Positions 12,155-12,250 of a stretch of 12,250 nt of DNA are shown piece by piece. The DNA is from an uncultured Candidatus Saccharibacteria bacterium (GTDB taxonomy: Bacteria; Patescibacteria; Saccharimonadia; Saccharimonadales; CAMLKC01), in the NCBI GenBank assembly GCA_946479025.1, contig CAMLDM010000027.1, forward strand, positions 1 to 12,250, in the 5' to 3' direction. A program made the position numbers and the translations under genes. The notes under the pieces were generated by a model that was given only the letters and a program-made list of their open reading frames with translations, was not told the origin of the DNA and ran no database searches. Numbering within the stretch: the first letter of the stretch is position 1; each line of letters starts with the position of its first letter.

Positions 12155-12250
12155 TTACGCAGCTTCTTCGGCTACCTTCTGGCGAACCTTCGCTTCAATT
12201 TCCGCTAACACCTCTGGATTATCTTGCAGATACTTCTTGCTTGCTTCACG
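12155..12250 (-). CDS. recA: RecA recombinase, C-terminal fragment (cut by window end)
   Basis: Reading the minus strand from the window edge gives 31 codons and a TAA stop at 12155-12157. The peptide includes KKYLQDNPEVLAEIEAKVR and ends KVAEEAA. This matches the helical C-terminal tail of RecA (pattern K.(F/Y)L..NPE...EIE.K(I/V)R). Together with recX directly downstream the assignment is solid although only the last 31 residues are present; the ATPase core lies beyond the window. RecA carries out strand exchange in recombination and in uptake of transforming DNA. Its proximity to pilus genes fits a competence link but does not show one. Confidence 0.88.
   Translation of the reverse strand, partial: REASKKYLQDNPEVLAEIEAKVRQKVAEEAA

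Noticed and set aside
1..12250. CRISPR array, IS element, toxin-antitoxin or defence island
   Set aside because: I saw no regularly spaced repeats, transposase motifs or terminal inverted repeats, and all gene-size frames are assigned to housekeeping, envelope or pilus functions.

Overview
The window most likely comes from a member of the Candidatus Saccharibacteria (TM7) or a close relative in the Patescibacteria/CPR. The grounds are the gene set and order: a compact type IV pilus assembly cluster (pilB, pilC, pilM, pilN, pilO, a tiny fourth membrane protein, a PRC-barrel protein) ending tail-to-tail against recX and recA, a very short TsaB, densely packed genes with 1-11 base gaps or overlaps, and no sign of an outer-membrane secretin (PilQ) or PilP lipoprotein. 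The GC content looks close to 50 percent. UGA is used as a normal stop (tsaE, pilM, pilN, recX), so this is not one of the UGA-glycine lineages (Gracilibacteria, SR1). The placement is an inference from remembered gene neighbourhoods, not from a search.

Layout. Bases 1-77 are a complete tRNA-Pro(UGG) with encoded CCA, followed by a strong hairpin terminator that also serves the converging gene on the minus strand. From about 130 to 5231 all genes read on the minus strand. In transcription order they are tsaE-tsaB (tRNA t6A37 synthesis), then rny (RNase Y)-NUDIX hydrolase-DUF4396 membrane protein as a tightly coupled set, then a secreted multidomain N-acetylmuramoyl-L-alanine amidase with its own promoter. 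From 5312 to 11481 the genes read on the plus strand and encode the inner-membrane machinery of a type IV pilus: PilB extension ATPase, PilC platform protein, then PilM-PilN-PilO, a 97-aa single-pass protein in the usual PilP position, and a tandem PRC-barrel protein with its own promoter. From 11472 to the end, recX and the last 31 codons of recA lie on the minus strand.

How it works together. PilB drives pilus extension through PilC, while PilM (actin-like, cytoplasmic) binds the PilN tail and PilN/PilO form the periplasmic-side alignment ring. No pilin, prepilin peptidase, PilT or secretin lies in this window, so the system is completed elsewhere or is reduced. In cultured Saccharibacteria, type IV pili are associated with surface motility and host contact. 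The amidase resembles, from memory, a secreted amidase family of Actinobacteria, the usual hosts of Saccharibacteria. It is the most interesting single gene here.

The most unusual regulatory signal is a run of very good -10 hexamers placed only 6-14 bases before start codons that lack a usable Shine-Dalgarno sequence (tsaE, pilB, PRC-barrel gene). This suggests leaderless or nearly leaderless mRNAs. In contrast, the amidase, rny and DUF4396 genes have textbook Shine-Dalgarno sites. I found no IS element, CRISPR array or phage gene, and no clearly undescribed multigene system. Everything of coding size is assigned to a family except the 97-aa protein, whose function is inferred from position.
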